DNA of 64,000 bases from Pteria penguin (GCA_035048485.1 CM068587.1:55175501-55239500), one strand, 5' to 3'; shown: positions 22,750-34,399, numbered from the stretch's first letter. The notes: generated from the letters alone by a model not told the origin. Translations and numbers: made by a program.

Positions 22750-25700
22750 ACAACACTACACCACGTAGACTGAGAACACGCTTTTTTTTTATTGTGTGTT
22801 AGGTTTTTGGCCTCAAAAACGAACTTAAAAAAAAATAAAAGAATTTGGCAATTTCAGAAACAGGACATATCCCGGCAAAACAATGTGAATTGTTGATTGA
22901 TTTATGTATATGTAATTAATAATGTTTAAACCAAATATGGTGAATTTCAACTGTGTCATTGTGACCTTGTGTGATGCATTCTATTGATTGTTTACTAAGT
23001 AATTGCAGTTAAGTGTTTCCATGTTTCTATCAATCTCCATTCATAAAAAAATAGCATCACTTTTACTTTTACTACGATTTTGAAATGATCAACTTTGGGC
23101 ACCTCGCGATCTGATTTGTTCAATATAAGTGAAAGTAAAAATCATGATGTTCTAATGAAAGGAGAGTGATAGAAAGGGGCAGGGAAACTACACTGCAATT
23201 CCTAAGTACAATAAACCAATATCATGTAATATATAATATCGTGGTTGGTTGAAATTCACCGTATTTTTCTAAGATATATCTTTTGTCTGAAATTGTTATA
23301 TTTCCGCATTTTGATTCTATGTCCGTAAACTCCCAGCACACGAAGTCTTTGACTTTTTCTCGGTCCATACACTAGACTACACTGTATTATGCCATGGTAC
23401 GCTATGCCATGCCATGCTATGCCATGTCATACTATACTACAAGGACTTTACTTTCCTTCTAAGTTTTTGTCCAAAATCACAAAATACGCCACAATATATC
23501 TCAACCTTACTCCACAACGCTAGCAAAAGCTGAATGTTAATCCGTGCAATATATTTCAAAATTCAAAGATACTTGGAACCCATCCAATACGATATTGCAT
23601 ATTTTTGAAATGGGAAAAAAAGAGGGGGTGGGGGTGGAGTCTATTCATTACACAAGTTTATAAATAGTAGTATATGGCAAATTATATCTTTTGTTCAACC
23701 TATTTCTTTCTATGAAGATTCAGCGACGTAGCAATAATTTATGACATCACTGAACTTTTGATGCCTCGCAGTCGATCCATCTTTCCACTCGACCACAAAT
23801 CTTTCGTCATCGCTGCATGTATATTTTCGCCACGCCAGACCTGTTTCGTTCCAGCGCTCATTAATGTTTACTTTGTTTACAAGTGCTCCAATTTATGTGG
23901 TCCCTTAATCAGATGGCTGCATGTCATGCATACGCAAGATAACAGCAGCGATATAAAACGAAAACGAGGGAGAAATAGAACGACCTTGGAAATATGTAAA
24001 CATTGGGGAGAAGGAATGAGGATATTTTCCGGGGGTTTGTTGTTTTGTGCTACTTTTATGATGTATTTTGCCTATTCCGAGCCAGCATTACCTGTGCGTT
24101 TTTGTAATGGCCAAATGTAACCGAGTACCGCAAATTCTCCGATTTACTTCGGTCATTGGATGTAAGCCACCAACCCCCCTCCTTACGCTTTTCCTCTTCT
24201 TATTTAATTTAAGATCATGTGAGATTCCAGAATAGGAACTCGCAAGTGACTGAGCTCGATTCGAACTCTCTTTTTACTATGGTCAGGAGAAGAGGGGTGG
24301 GGGTTCAAACCGAAATATTTTACTTACATATAAATTATAAATCGGGCGAAGGAACTTCATTGGAGTATAATGTATGCTTTTTGTAAATTCAGGAATAATG
24401 ATATATAAGTTGGTACCCGCTATTTAACTGGTAATCAAAGCGGTAGATCCAGAGGTGTTTAAGGAAATTAGTTCACAATTTCCCACAATTTACCAAACCG
24501 TTTATTTCAGCAATGTTTTTGGCATATTTCATTAAAATTACACAAAAAAACAACCTTGCACTGAAATCAACTCTTTCCATATACGGTATAGTAATATATA
24601 TTGTGACTTCTCGGGGAATGTCTCATTGCGATGTATTTTAACGATATCTTTGTGTATACTTTAACGACACCTTTGTCTATCTTGTTAATTTGTCTTAAAA
24701 CTTATCTATTGTAATTCGGCGATTCAATGAATACCTATAGACGATTACGTCACTACCATGAATGCATTATCGGAAAGTCGCGACTCTTTTGTCTACCCGT
24801 CCATTGCCCGTCGAGCGGTGTTTCTTTAAGTCAATTATTTCCTTTTTCTTTGAAGTCCTTCCACCCTCAACAAACCGCTAGGTTGTCGCCTTGATGCTTT
24901 TATTCGCCGCAATAAACTTTACTTTCTCGGCCCCTGATCCAATTTACGGCTTCTCTGTTGATGTTGTAAACTCTTTTATTTTAGAAGAATGGTTTCTACA
25001 CCTTATAAAGTTGTGAATTAAGGAATATTGAATTTTTTAATAAACATTGACCGCCCCCTTACCTACACGTACACAGGGTTGACGCTGTATATTGCAGTTT
25101 GATTTTCCTCCAAGGAAATTCCATTGGGCGGTACATTTGATTTTCATAAACTGTAAACTATGTGTGACAATATAAGACTCGAGATTGTCCATGTTCTTTT
25201 TTGGTTGAAGTATGTTAGAGTTATCTCCCGTAGACCATACCATAACATATATAGACATTCTTAAAGTTCCTGATTTACTAAAACGGGAAATAATAATAAA
25301 ATTCAGCTTTTCAAGCTTGTTAAAAAGAAAATTGATCTTTCAGGTATTATATCTGTGGATGTAAACCTCAGATTAATTTGTGTCAATCAAAATTTCTCCT
25401 TTATGAATACTGAATGTATAATTAACCGCGAATATACAGTGCTAACTTCCTTTAACTTTGTTCGGGAAATAAGAAATCACAAATTGAACAAAAGATCTCA
25501 TTAAGATGGTAATACTGCCTACGGTGCCAATTCTAAATGTAGCTACAAGCAATATTTATTAAATTTGATTGCACATTTTTAACCTGTGCACACCTGAAAA
25601 TACAACTGTCCGTCAATTTGTCACCTAATCCAGAGAATGTGACCCCAGTATATCAATTAGATAAAATTAGGTGTAAAAACCAAACTGACCACAGGGATTT

Positions 25701-28430
25701 AGTAACAACCATTATGCCAACGTAATGTCAGGAAAATCAAATTTTGGGAAAGGTAAAAAAAAAATGTTTCGTTCGAGTGTCAGAAAAAATACGATTAAAA
25801 TGTGGGAATTCCTGGGGAGATGTGACAGGCGACTACTACTAAATGTTTCGGATTCCCACACCCCTCCCACGGGGTTAAGTAGACTTAACTACTTAATAAT
25901 AGAATTTATGATGGGTACCTTGATTAGGTAGATTTGACAAAATACAAATCATATGTCCCGCTAGTGTTCACAAGTTTTAAGGTGTGTGTATATGAACGAT
26001 ATATTATGACAGACAAAAAATCGATTTTCACATGTCGCTGTCTTTTCAAAATACCTGTATACGATCATGTAATTAATAAGGATTCCACGGGAGGGGTTCC
26101 GAGTGTACATAATAGATAACGACAAGGGGTGGGCAGATAGGGTTTTGACATTTGAAAGGAAAATACAGCCATTTGTTTGTTTATTTATTTACATGTGCTG
26201 AGATAATAGTGGTGTTTGCGAGATAACCACACAGTACACAAAAACTGACACACCGTAAATGCTTCTGCCAATATCTTGATAAGGTCTATGCTTTACCTGG
26301 ATGAGGTAAATTACGTCATAGGTCACAGGTGTCAATTTCTACATTCTACCTGTACGAGGTGAAGTGAAGCGTGTAGCAGTTATAGTTGCCATGCTAGAAA
26401 TCTTGACAAAATAACCATCATTGGCATTAATAACCCCCAAAACTCACCCCAAAAAATCCCTGGCATATTTATGATGTAAGATTAAACTCGTATTAAAATA
26501 TTTTATTCAACTTTCAGATTGTTTAATAAAGATTAACATGTGTACGATCTTCTTTAATTTCTCATCTTAAACGAATAAAAAAAGAAAATCCCCAAAACAA
26601 AATTTATGAGGCGTGTGGTATAAAAATCTCTCATTATTTCTCTGTTTTGGAAAAATAAGCAGTGAGCTTTCGTCTCTTGTAATGATTGTCACGGGTTTAT
26701 CTAGATAAGTAAAAATTTTAGAGTGTATTTAATTGCAGAGGACTTTGAGCTGTAAAACACAATAAAGTCTCATATCTGCATAATTAGGTTGTAATAAGGG
26801 AAGTTAATTATCCCTCAATTACCATACAGGCTTCGCATTTAATTTATACACACTTAAGAGAAATTATCATTTTGAACAGATAAGTACTGCGCGTTAATTA
26901 GAAAAAAACATAACTCAAGTTTTACTGTCAATTAAGATTTAAGGAAGCTAGACGAATCATTTAATCTCGTTATTGAAAATCTCGAGTAATGTTTCCTACA
27001 AACACACAGCTACCCCCGGGGACATCCGCTCTACATTCAAAACAACGGACGGTTTTTAACAATATTTGAGCGAAAGAACAACAAGAGAATTAAATCTAGT
27101 GTTTATTTTACGACTTCAAAACGAAAATGAGTAAAAGAGCCGTTCCCACTGAAAATTGATTGAGCAAAGTATAATACACAAATAATGTAAAAAATTACAC
27201 AGATTGAAGTGGCAATTATATCCATTATAACGCACCTAAAATGTTATTTATTCTAATTTTCAACAAATCGTTATCATATGATATTAACTGGTTTCCAACA
27301 AATATATGTCAATTTATCCCCAATCATTACACTTTTCAGGTCGTAGACACTTATTTCGTCTCTCTCTCTCCGATAACACCAAGTTCATATATTCTTCTAT
27401 TGTGTTAGAATGGCGTACAACGATACCAGAAACCGAGAAAAAGTTTCGAAGTGATTTTAAATCCCCACCCTGGCCTTCCAATCTAATTTTTCACCGAAAT
27501 TCGACAAACATCGTATTTTATAATATAAATATTTTATTTTTTTTCCCCACAACCCCCCCCCCCCATCCCTTTAATTCTTAACGTCAACCAGCCCCTCCCC
27601 TATTTTTTTCTGTACCCACCCGTGTTCACTCGGAGTAAGATCGCTACCATCTGTCTCTTGTTTCAGATAGATGGTACATCGTCTATTTGCACTTTATTTT
27701 ACACGGGATATATGTACTAGTATACCCTTGTATGAATAGTGTACATGAATGATTACACAGCGCATCACGCCACCTTCAGTTCAGTCAATATAAGACCTTT
27801 GTACGTCGGCTGAGTTAGACAAAATTACATCGTCTGGTCATTGTTTATCTTTATTATCTTTGTATAGAATTATATATTTACACTTTGCGTGTACAACACG
27901 CCGTTGACAAAGATATGCGACACAAATATATATAGAAACCGCATTTTGCATTTGTTGTTTTCTCCCCCGGCGCACTTCAGAAATGACCACATGACAATTT
28001 CGCGCGAAATCTGGGGAGGAAAACGCGGGAAAATATATCGAGTGTTTTCATTACCCCCATATGTATAAATAGAAATAGAAGGGTTTAATCAATAACTTGA
28101 AATCTGCACTCCGATTGGCAGATTTGTCATCGTAAACAGGGCAGGCTGAGAGAACCACCCCTCGACGAGTGTATAAGTGACATCATTAAAGCTTTATTTA
28201 GCTCAAGGTCTCTAAACATCCGTGATTACATACACGAAATTTTCCTTTTAAAACAAAATATTTTTCCATAGAAACATCACAAAATGTAAGAAAACACATA
28301 AAATATTCCTTTAGCATTTCAATTATATCAAAATTTTATCATTTTATTCCAAAAATTAATTGAAAGCATTCCTCCACAAGTACAGATATTTCCACACATC
28401 GTTCCAGTGCACCGACAGCGCGTTAGTTAG
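22750..28430. other. upstream intergenic region of the ZFP36-like gene
   Basis: No coding gene is recognised. The largest open frame (23758-24120, 120 codons) has no known domain. The region is unusually poor in the SINE and MITE families seen elsewhere. It includes a TAATTA-rich block at about 26700-27000 and a perfect E2F-like palindrome at 27997-28010. Enhancer content is plausible but unproven. Confidence 0.45.
27997..28010. promoter_or_regulatory. E2F-like palindrome
   Basis: Perfect 14-bp palindrome ATTTCGCGCGAAAT containing TTTCGCGCGAAA, the textbook E2F/DP consensus. It lies about 570 bp upstream of the predicted transcription start of the ZFP36-like gene. Function is inferred from the motif only. 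Confidence 0.45.
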
Positions 28431-28452
28431 TAATTGCAATTGTTAAACGATT

Positions 28453-28546
28453 AGCCAATCAGCGTCGAGAATGTCTCTCAGCGATCTAGAGTAAGTTTGA
28501 TCGACGGATAAGCTCCGCCCACAATCAGCAGATTGACTATATATAT
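28453..28546 (+). promoter_or_regulatory. core promoter of the ZFP36-like gene
   Basis: Three classical elements occur in order: a CCAAT box (AGCCAATCAG, CCAAT at 28455-28459), a GC box (CTCCGCCC, 28513-28520) and a TATA box (TATATATAT, 28538-28546). The predicted start of transcription is about 28570, giving a 5' UTR of roughly 80 nt. A strong TATA promoter fits the immediate-early behaviour known for ZFP36-family genes. No CArG/SRE element was found by eye. Confidence 0.7.
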
Positions 28547-28652
28547 CGGGCACATGGTCTGTTGTAGTAGAACAGTCAATGATATTGCATGTGTAGTGTT
28601 TCAGGAAACTTAGAATCAGTATTACTTTAACTTTGTGACTCTTCGGGACAGT

Positions 28653-28709
28653 ATGTCTACGACTACGCTGTTGTCGCCTTTTTACGACGTTGGGGATGTG
28701 ATTTATCAG
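28653..28709 (+). CDS. ZFP36L1-like: ZFP36-like gene, coding exon 1
   Basis: Encodes MSTTTLLSPFYDVGDVIYQ (19 residues) and ends at a consensus donor CAG/GTAAGT. This resembles the short first coding exon of vertebrate ZFP36L1/L2, which begins MTTTL and also ends at an intron after about 20 residues. The start ATG has A at -3, a good Kozak context. The exon joins exon 2 (acceptor TTTTCAG at 28891-28897) in phase 0 across a 188-bp intron. Without it the exon 2 frame lacks a suitable ATG at its beginning. Confidence 0.88.
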
Positions 28710-28897
28710 GTAAGTAAACATTTTATATACAGTAGTATTCCACTTTTTACAGGTGTAATGTACATGTACGTAGATTGTCGATTTATAGTCTAATCGAACT
28801 TATTTTTGTTATAATAATCGTTTTCTGTTGCTTTGTTTAACAATTTTAATCCGAAAATTTTGAACCAAGTTATTTACAATTTTCAATTTGTTTTCAG
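28710..28897 (+). other. phase-0 intron of the ZFP36-like gene
   Basis: GTAAGT donor at 28710 and pyrimidine-rich TTTTCAG acceptor ending at 28897. It is AT-rich and 188 bp long. Its position just after the N-terminal motif matches the single conserved intron of animal ZFP36-family genes. Confidence 0.85.
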
Positions 28898-30124
28898 AAT
28901 CGCAAAAATAATCAGGTGAAGACCCCATATGCAGTGCTCCCCGAAAGGAGAGCAACCATTGGTGCAGGTGTGAATCCACTAACGAAGAATAGGGCAGTTC
29001 CTACTGGTGCATTTATACCCATTGGAAACGACAACTGTACATTCAGTGAACCCTGTATGATGCCAATAGACTCGTCTCTATTACGCGAGCATCGGAAACT
29101 AGACCGGAGTATGAGTGAGCCAGTTGGTTCTCTTAATAACAGTGCAATGATTCGCAGTCAATCTCAGCCGCAACAGCAACAACAAAATGTGAATTCCAGC
29201 CGCTACAAAACGGAGTTATGTCGGCCTTTCGAGGAAAGTGGACATTGTAAATACGGTGACAAGTGTCAATTCGCACATGGATATAATGAACTCCGTACTT
29301 TGTCCCGACACCCAAAGTACAAGACCGAACTATGTCGTACATTCCACACGATCGGATTCTGTCCGTATGGACCAAGGTGCCACTTTATCCACAACGAAGA
29401 CGAGCGCAAGATCTCCGAACCCAACTCCGCGCCGTCTAACACTACCACCACCTCGCAATCCGTTATGATAAACAAAAATCACCCTGCCAACATGATGACA
29501 ACGTCGACCACCGTTCAGAACACGAGTCGACAGTCTCCACCAACAATCATGGACCATTATTCACAGGTAAAACGCCCGGGTCATTTCGTGTCCGGGTTTG
29601 GCGGATCGCTAGGCTCCAGTTCCGAATCACTTTCATCAAGTAGTGCTAATGAATCGCCGTCACTTAGCCCCACGTTTTGGGGCAATGATGACATTTTCAG
29701 GGATATATCGACTGCTGATCACTTCAGTTCCGCTAGCAGTTCAAGTTGTAGTTCAACTTCGAGTCCAGTGTTTAACTTTTCAGCCGAATTGCCCGCCAAC
29801 ACGCTCGCGAACTTGTTGGCTCCGCTCAACGTAAACACGACACAAATGAACCAGAATCAGGCTTCGGACATTACCATGCTTTCACAACAGTTAAATGCGA
29901 TCATGAACTTGAATCAATGCAATAGTACCCCTAATGTGTTCGATCAGTCGGTCTGGGACGTTACCCCTGCTCCCCCCTCCCCACCGGATAGCATTTCTGG
30001 GGATAGCGTTGGAAGTGTGTCGAGCATGGGAAGTTCAATCAGTGCCAATACATGCGGATCTCCTTTGGATTTATCCAAGTCGCTTAGACTTCCGATCTTC
30101 AACCAACTTTCTCAGGACGATTAG
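28898..30124 (+). CDS. ZFP36L1-like: ZFP36/TIS11-family mRNA-decay protein, coding exon 2
   Basis: Encodes residues 20-427 of a predicted 427-aa protein. Members bind AU-rich elements in mRNA 3' UTRs and recruit the CCR4-NOT deadenylase. Two CCCH fingers, both C-X8-C-X5-C-X3-H with RYKTEL/KYKTEL lead-ins, lie at 29201-29278 (C127, C136, C142, H146) and 29315-29392 (C165, C174, C180, H184). Eighteen residues separate H146 from C165, the family spacing. The C-terminus [11 protein letters not shown] matches the CNOT1-binding motif. Flanking regions are disordered: a Q run, S-rich tracts, and PAPPSPPDS, which resembles the SPPSPQDS of ZFP36L1. Motifs RSMSEP, RSQSQP and RKISEP fit 14-3-3/MK2-type sites, and PLDLS precedes the C-terminal motif. 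No PPPPG motif is seen. The frame is intact. It is closer to the ZFP36L1/L2 branch than to ZFP36 itself, but is probably a single invertebrate orthologue. Confidence 0.97.
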   Translation, partial: NRKNNQVKTPYAVLPERRATIGAGVNPLTKNRAVPTGAFIPIGNDNCTFSEPCMMPIDSSLLREHRKLDRSMSEPVGSLNNSAMIRSQSQPQQQQQNVNSSRYKTELCRPFEESGHCKYGDKCQFAHGYNELRTLSRHPKYKTELCRTFHTIGFCPYGPRCHFIHNEDERKISEPNSAPSNTTTTSQSVMINKNHPANMMTTSTTVQNTSRQSPPTIMDHYSQVKRPGHFVSGFGGSLGSSSESLSSSSANESPSLSPTFWGNDDIFRDISTADHFSSASSSSCSSTSSPVFNFSAELPANTLANLLAPLNVNTTQMNQNQASDITMLSQQLNAIMNLNQCNSTPNVFDQSVWDVTPAPPSPPDSISGDSVGSVSSMGSSISANTCGSPLDLSKSLRLPIFNQLSQDD

Positions 30125-31055
30125 ATTTAAATGTAATGTCTACCAAATTTATGCATGTTCTTGTTGAAAAAAGTGACCTTTAACGAACTTGATCTGTTTT
30201 TGCCTTAATTTGAAACCCAAGGAAAGACAACCTTGTTAAAAACTTCTTTTGCTGTTTATATCGGACAAGTTTGTATATTTTGACGAAAATTTATATAAAT
30301 TTGCTATAAAATGTGTTTTGTCGGTTACAACGATGATGTACTTTTTCTGATTTTTTTTCGAAGTTTCAGCTGTCGGATTGAATTAATTTGTTTGAACAGC
30401 TTTTCCGGTTCGGGAAAGCTTTACTCGTAATTTTGTTTCATGCAATATTTTTTCAACGCCACTGTTTTGGTGGTGTGATTCCATTAAAGGGACCCACTAT
30501 CTCTGTGTACCATTTTAACTTATTTTTTCGCATTATAGCTAATTCAATGAAATGTATGATTTAAGTTATTGACCATAATTTATCTAGTTTTTAATTGAAT
30601 CAATTTTTTGCTGAATTGTAACGTGCTTTTTCAAGTTCATGTGTTCCTAATGAAATCATTGCATCACAAGTTTGTCATTTGATTGTCGACATTCGACATT
30701 GACCCATGTTCACACGCATCAGTATATCGGCATATACTATTTAAGGAGGAGTTTAATATGCACTACTACTTATTTATTTCTACATTTTCATCCCCCCCCT
30801 TTTGTTCGTACGAAGCGCGGCAGCTTGTGAAATGTACATTGAATGAGTGGAGAGAGTTATAAAATATATATATATATTGTACTTGTTTTATATATTTTGT
30901 TAATTTATGAAAAAAAATCACCAAAGAAATGGTTATAAAAATGTATTTTCACATTCAAATGTCCACGTCCCATCCTGTTCATATGAAAAAATGGTATGGC
31001 TTGCAAAAAACAAATTTATACATTTGAATGAAAATAAATGAAAAAAATGTTTATA
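30125..31055 (+). promoter_or_regulatory. ZFP36-like 3' UTR with AU-rich elements
   Basis: Predicted 3' UTR of about 930 nt, AT-rich, with several AUUUA pentamers (from just after the stop codon onward) and one exact UUAUUUAUU nonamer at 30770-30778. The nonamer is the optimal target of ZFP36-family fingers. The transcript should therefore be unstable and self-targeted. The end is set by the poly(A) signal at 31033. Confidence 0.7.
31033..31038 (+). terminator. poly(A) signal AATAAA
   Basis: Canonical AATAAA about 910 nt after the stop codon, followed by U/GU-rich sequence (TTTGTCATTTTTGTGG from about 31062). Cleavage is expected near 31050-31060. No earlier canonical hexamer was seen in the 3' UTR. 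Confidence 0.65.
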
Positions 31056-31059
31056 TGTA

Positions 31060-33850
31060 TACTTTGTCATTTTTGTGGCCGATCTATGTTGTGAAGTGCT
31101 GTAAATATTCAGATGTCTTGGTGAAGGCAGTATCTTGACGAGGTCTTCGCTTTTTCAGAAATCGCTGATTATGTCGATTTTGAAAATTGTTCCCCTCCTT
31201 TTTGGAACTCGAGAGTTTCGTGGTTGAAATACTGGGCTTATTTCGCTATGCTCGATTCCATACAATGGGTCCCCTGTTGATACGAAACACGGGACCTTCC
31301 CTTATCGCTTAGACCTTGGCCAGAAAGCACGTCAAACCAGTTGGAGTGCTCGTCGAACAGTTCGTACTGCATTTCTGTACAGCAATGACTCTCAACGAAA
31401 TTCCCACGTATGTAGAGAAGAAGGTTCCTCCAACCACCTGCCGAATTAAGCGAATCAAATTCACTGCGATTTCGCATCCTCGCCGGAATAATGGCATATT
31501 AAATCGCTCGTATAGATCCATTGATTTGTGTGACCTTGTACTTGGCGGTATCAGAGGGAGCATCGGCGGCCTTTTAAATATCACATGTTTGTTTTCAAAA
31601 GTCGGTATTGTGCAATCGTGTACGCAGGGAAAGAAACTGTTAGGGGGTTTAACACTTTAATGTGTTATGCAATATAGTAAAAGTTAATTAATATCATTAA
31701 TACGGTTCAGATTTTCGTAGGGACTTTTCATTTTCGAAAACGGTGTTTTATTCAACTCCTATTGCACATGAAAGGAAAAGTGTAATGATGTTTGATAGGA
31801 TATAACGGCGGGCTAACATGTGTGTTGAGGAATCATGCTGTACTCGACCACACAACAAAATGTTGTAAATTATTCTATTTCATACCAGTGACACGTTGAT
31901 CTTGTGCGAATTCGGCTGATAAGTAGTTAATTTCATATGGACTTTCCCCAACATTGATCATCTTGTGCGAAGTTGGCCGATAGGTATAGGGGAGTTTCGC
32001 AGCACCTTTTTTTTTCAAACAGTGATTTGAATTTGGCTGATTAGGGAAACGAATTTTCCATCGTTGATAGAATTTGGCTGGTAACTTGTAAAGGAAAATT
32101 CGTTCAGATTATCTTCCAAACTAAAGAGGAAGTCTTTGACCGAAGTAAAGGCTACGCGGTGAATTTTTAACCTGCTTGGTACTCCAAATATGATTTTCCT
32201 GTCGTCGAGCGTTAGTAAACAGAACTTCACCTTAATTTCAGACACAAGTTTACATATTGTTTACTCTGAGTTATGAAGCCCCTCTTACTTCGATTTAAGC
32301 CAAACAGGGGACAGTTTGTCTGCAGATGCGAGATCTGCACCGAGGATAAGCTGTCCTTGTATTGTACGATATTTTGCTAATGGATAAAAGTAGAGATTGA
32401 ATGAGTGCGAATTGTTTATCAATACGCAAAATAGCGCAGATTATGTGGATTTTAATGGCTTCACTTTGTTACTTTGTATGAAGTATTGCAGGTTGATCCT
32501 CAAACACGGCTGTTTGGTATAAGTAATATATACATATATATGTTAATTGTTTTGCGCAGATTTTTCTGTATCCAAGATTGGATTAAGGCGGGAGGACTCG
32601 GTCAGTGTCTGTACCTCTAGTATATATTATTTCGGAGTTCTCACTAGACCTAGGGAAACTTGAGTCCCATATGAGTCTACGGACTAGTCTTCATCACAAT
32701 TGTTAAAGAAAATAAAAATTTTGGTGAGTCCGGGACTCATCTAGGCGAGTTAATGAGAACACTGAAATCAGAAATGTAAACTACATGTATTTGCCGTCAT
32801 TGTTCTCAGTATGGATATAAACAATAATGAAATCACCACCTCCCAATTTTTCCTGAAGTTGCCAAATCCGCCTTTAGTTTTAGATGTTTAAGTACGGATA
32901 AAAAGGGAAACGAAACTGTCGGTGTTAACTTGCACAATTCTGATGAAAAATGTGTGTTTGCGACATATTCGTACTTGAAATATTTCTGGAAACTGTTCCC
33001 GAATACCTTTAAAGTAAAGTGGCTATCATTTTCCCAAATCCAACCCTTGACCAGTTTCCTAAGTAGTGCCCATCTCACCGGCCGAATATCTACTTCTAAA
33101 TGGCTATTATCACGCGCTGACCCCCATTCATTAATGCATTCACTGAAGCGAGACTTCCCGTTGCCGTTGAATTAAATAAAGCCCGACAAGCATTTCTCCC
33201 GATAAGACAGTCCCGACGAGAAAGTTACGTAGATCTACAATAGAGGGTTATCCCTACAGTCTGTTAATTATCGTTGAATGATTTCTCCCGAAGAATGAAC
33301 AGCTTCAGTTGTTACAAAAGGTCTCTCTGTATGGTCAAGTACTTCTAGGACAGCGCTGTTGAAAAACGGTTTTGATCAAGCCGAAATTTTAATGACTTGT
33401 GCACAAGTGCGAAAATTGTTGATATAACTAACCAGACGTGCGATAGATACTGTGAAACCCCTTGACCACTGCCCGCCATCTCTCAGTATGTCGGACTTTG
33501 AACATTGTAGCCCATATCGCGTCTTAAAATGAAAAGGTTATAACAGAGAGAGAGAGAGAAAAAGCCGATTAACGACAATAGATAAAGACGCGAGACAACG
33601 TATTTTCGTTACAATACAGGTAAGAAAACTTCAACCCGTCTTTACACCCCAGAAGTACACCGATTCCTAATCGTCTCCCCTTGATATCCCGTTATCATGG
33701 CCCAAATATAGATAGGGAAACACGGTATCTTTATTTCATGATTACGTTGAAAATATACACGTACAGAAATATACATACACATGACCTCTGTTGTATATCT
33801 TATAAAATCCCATATTAAATGTAGGTAATTATACACTGACCCGAACCCAT
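31060..33850. other. downstream intergenic, no gene recognised
   Basis: Opposed open frames of about 90-115 codons near 31309-31660 overlap on both strands and show no domain. A probable MITE lies at about 32634-32765. A (GA)n tract is at 33544-33559. Confidence 0.45.
32634..32765. mobile_element. possible short MITE with imperfect inverted ends
   Basis: The left end GAGTTCTCACTAGACCTAGG is roughly the reverse complement of the right end CATCTAGGCGAGTTAATGAG plus AACAC. Further inward, ACTTGAGTCCCATATGAGTC pairs loosely with GGTGAGTCCGGGACTCATC. About 130 bp, AT-rich centre, no coding potential. Confidence 0.5.
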
Positions 33851-33857
33851 CGTATCT

Positions 33858-34024
33858 TTAGCTCACCTGTGCCGAAGGCTTCAGTGAGTTGCTGACTTTG
33901 CAATGTGTCCGTCGTTCGTCGGCTAACTTCAAACATTATCAATATCAGAACCTTTGAAAGGATTATGATGAAACTTGATATGAGGGAGGAGGTAATTGTT
34001 GATATAATTTTGTCTATATTATTA
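33858..34024. mobile_element. hairpin-headed repeat fragment (AGCTCACCTG type)
   Basis: Begins with a hairpin AGCTCACCTGTGCCGAAGGC followed by TTCAGTGAGTT, then GTGTCCGTCGTTCGTCGGC and AACCTTTGAAAGGATTATGA. Elements with this layout are common in mollusc genomes as I remember them. The right end is not seen; the next element begins where this one stops. Confidence 0.55.
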
Positions 34025-34295
34025 GTCCCCTACCGGCATCGCCGAAGGGGACTATAGGTTTGCACTCCGTCCGTCTGTCCGTCAGTCACGCACACATTTT
34101 CCGGACTTTTTCTAAACGCTTGTAGATATTCATCCAATTTTTGGTGTGTGAGTCTACCACCATGAGTTACAGATCAAGTTGGAGTTCCGTTTCGGTCCAC
34201 TGATTTTTGACGGAATTACGGCCCTTGGAATTAGAAAATTTCTTTAAAGGTTGTGATCAAATACTTAACTTGCTGGCAGCCTGAAAGACAGTATG

Positions 34296-34360
<65 letters not shown>

Positions 34361-34397
34361 GGGGGTCTTAGTTTTCCATTTGCCGGTAGGGGACTTA
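34022..34397. mobile_element. MITE with 14-bp perfect TIRs and TTA duplication (PIF/Harbinger-like)
   Basis: Perfect terminal inverted repeats GTCCCCTACCGGCA (34025-34038) and TGCCGGTAGGGGAC (34381-34394) are flanked by TTA at 34022-34024 and 34395-34397. A 3-bp TWA target duplication is typical of PIF/Harbinger. The left end also folds into a hairpin (AGTCCCCTACCGGC ... CCGAAGGGGACT). The 370-bp body includes CCGTCCGTCTGTCCGTC, GGCCCTTGGAATTAGAAAAT and a (GT)n tract. No transposase. Confidence 0.8.
34297..34357. repeat. (TG)n microsatellite, about 30 units
   Basis: Uninterrupted 61-bp TG tract inside the MITE, with Z-DNA-forming potential. An open frame through it encodes a run of Cys-Val and is an artefact. 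Confidence 0.97.
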
Positions 34398-34399
34398 GT

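Noticed and set aside
22433..22802. Two overlapping TILYY repeat frames
   Set aside because: Translation of a pure CTATA satellite.
28443..28721. 92-codon minus-strand frame over the ZFP36 promoter and exon 1
   Set aside because: Antisense shadow of a well-supported gene, with no recognisable domain.
28916..28918. Start of the ZFP36-like protein at the GTG of exon 2
   Set aside because: The codon is GTG inside exon 2. The frame continues upstream to a splice acceptor at 28897, and a conserved ATG-bearing exon 1 joins in phase.
31309..31660. Overlapping sense and antisense frames just downstream of the ZFP36-like gene
   Set aside because: They contradict each other, show no domain or splice signals, and lie beyond the poly(A) signal.
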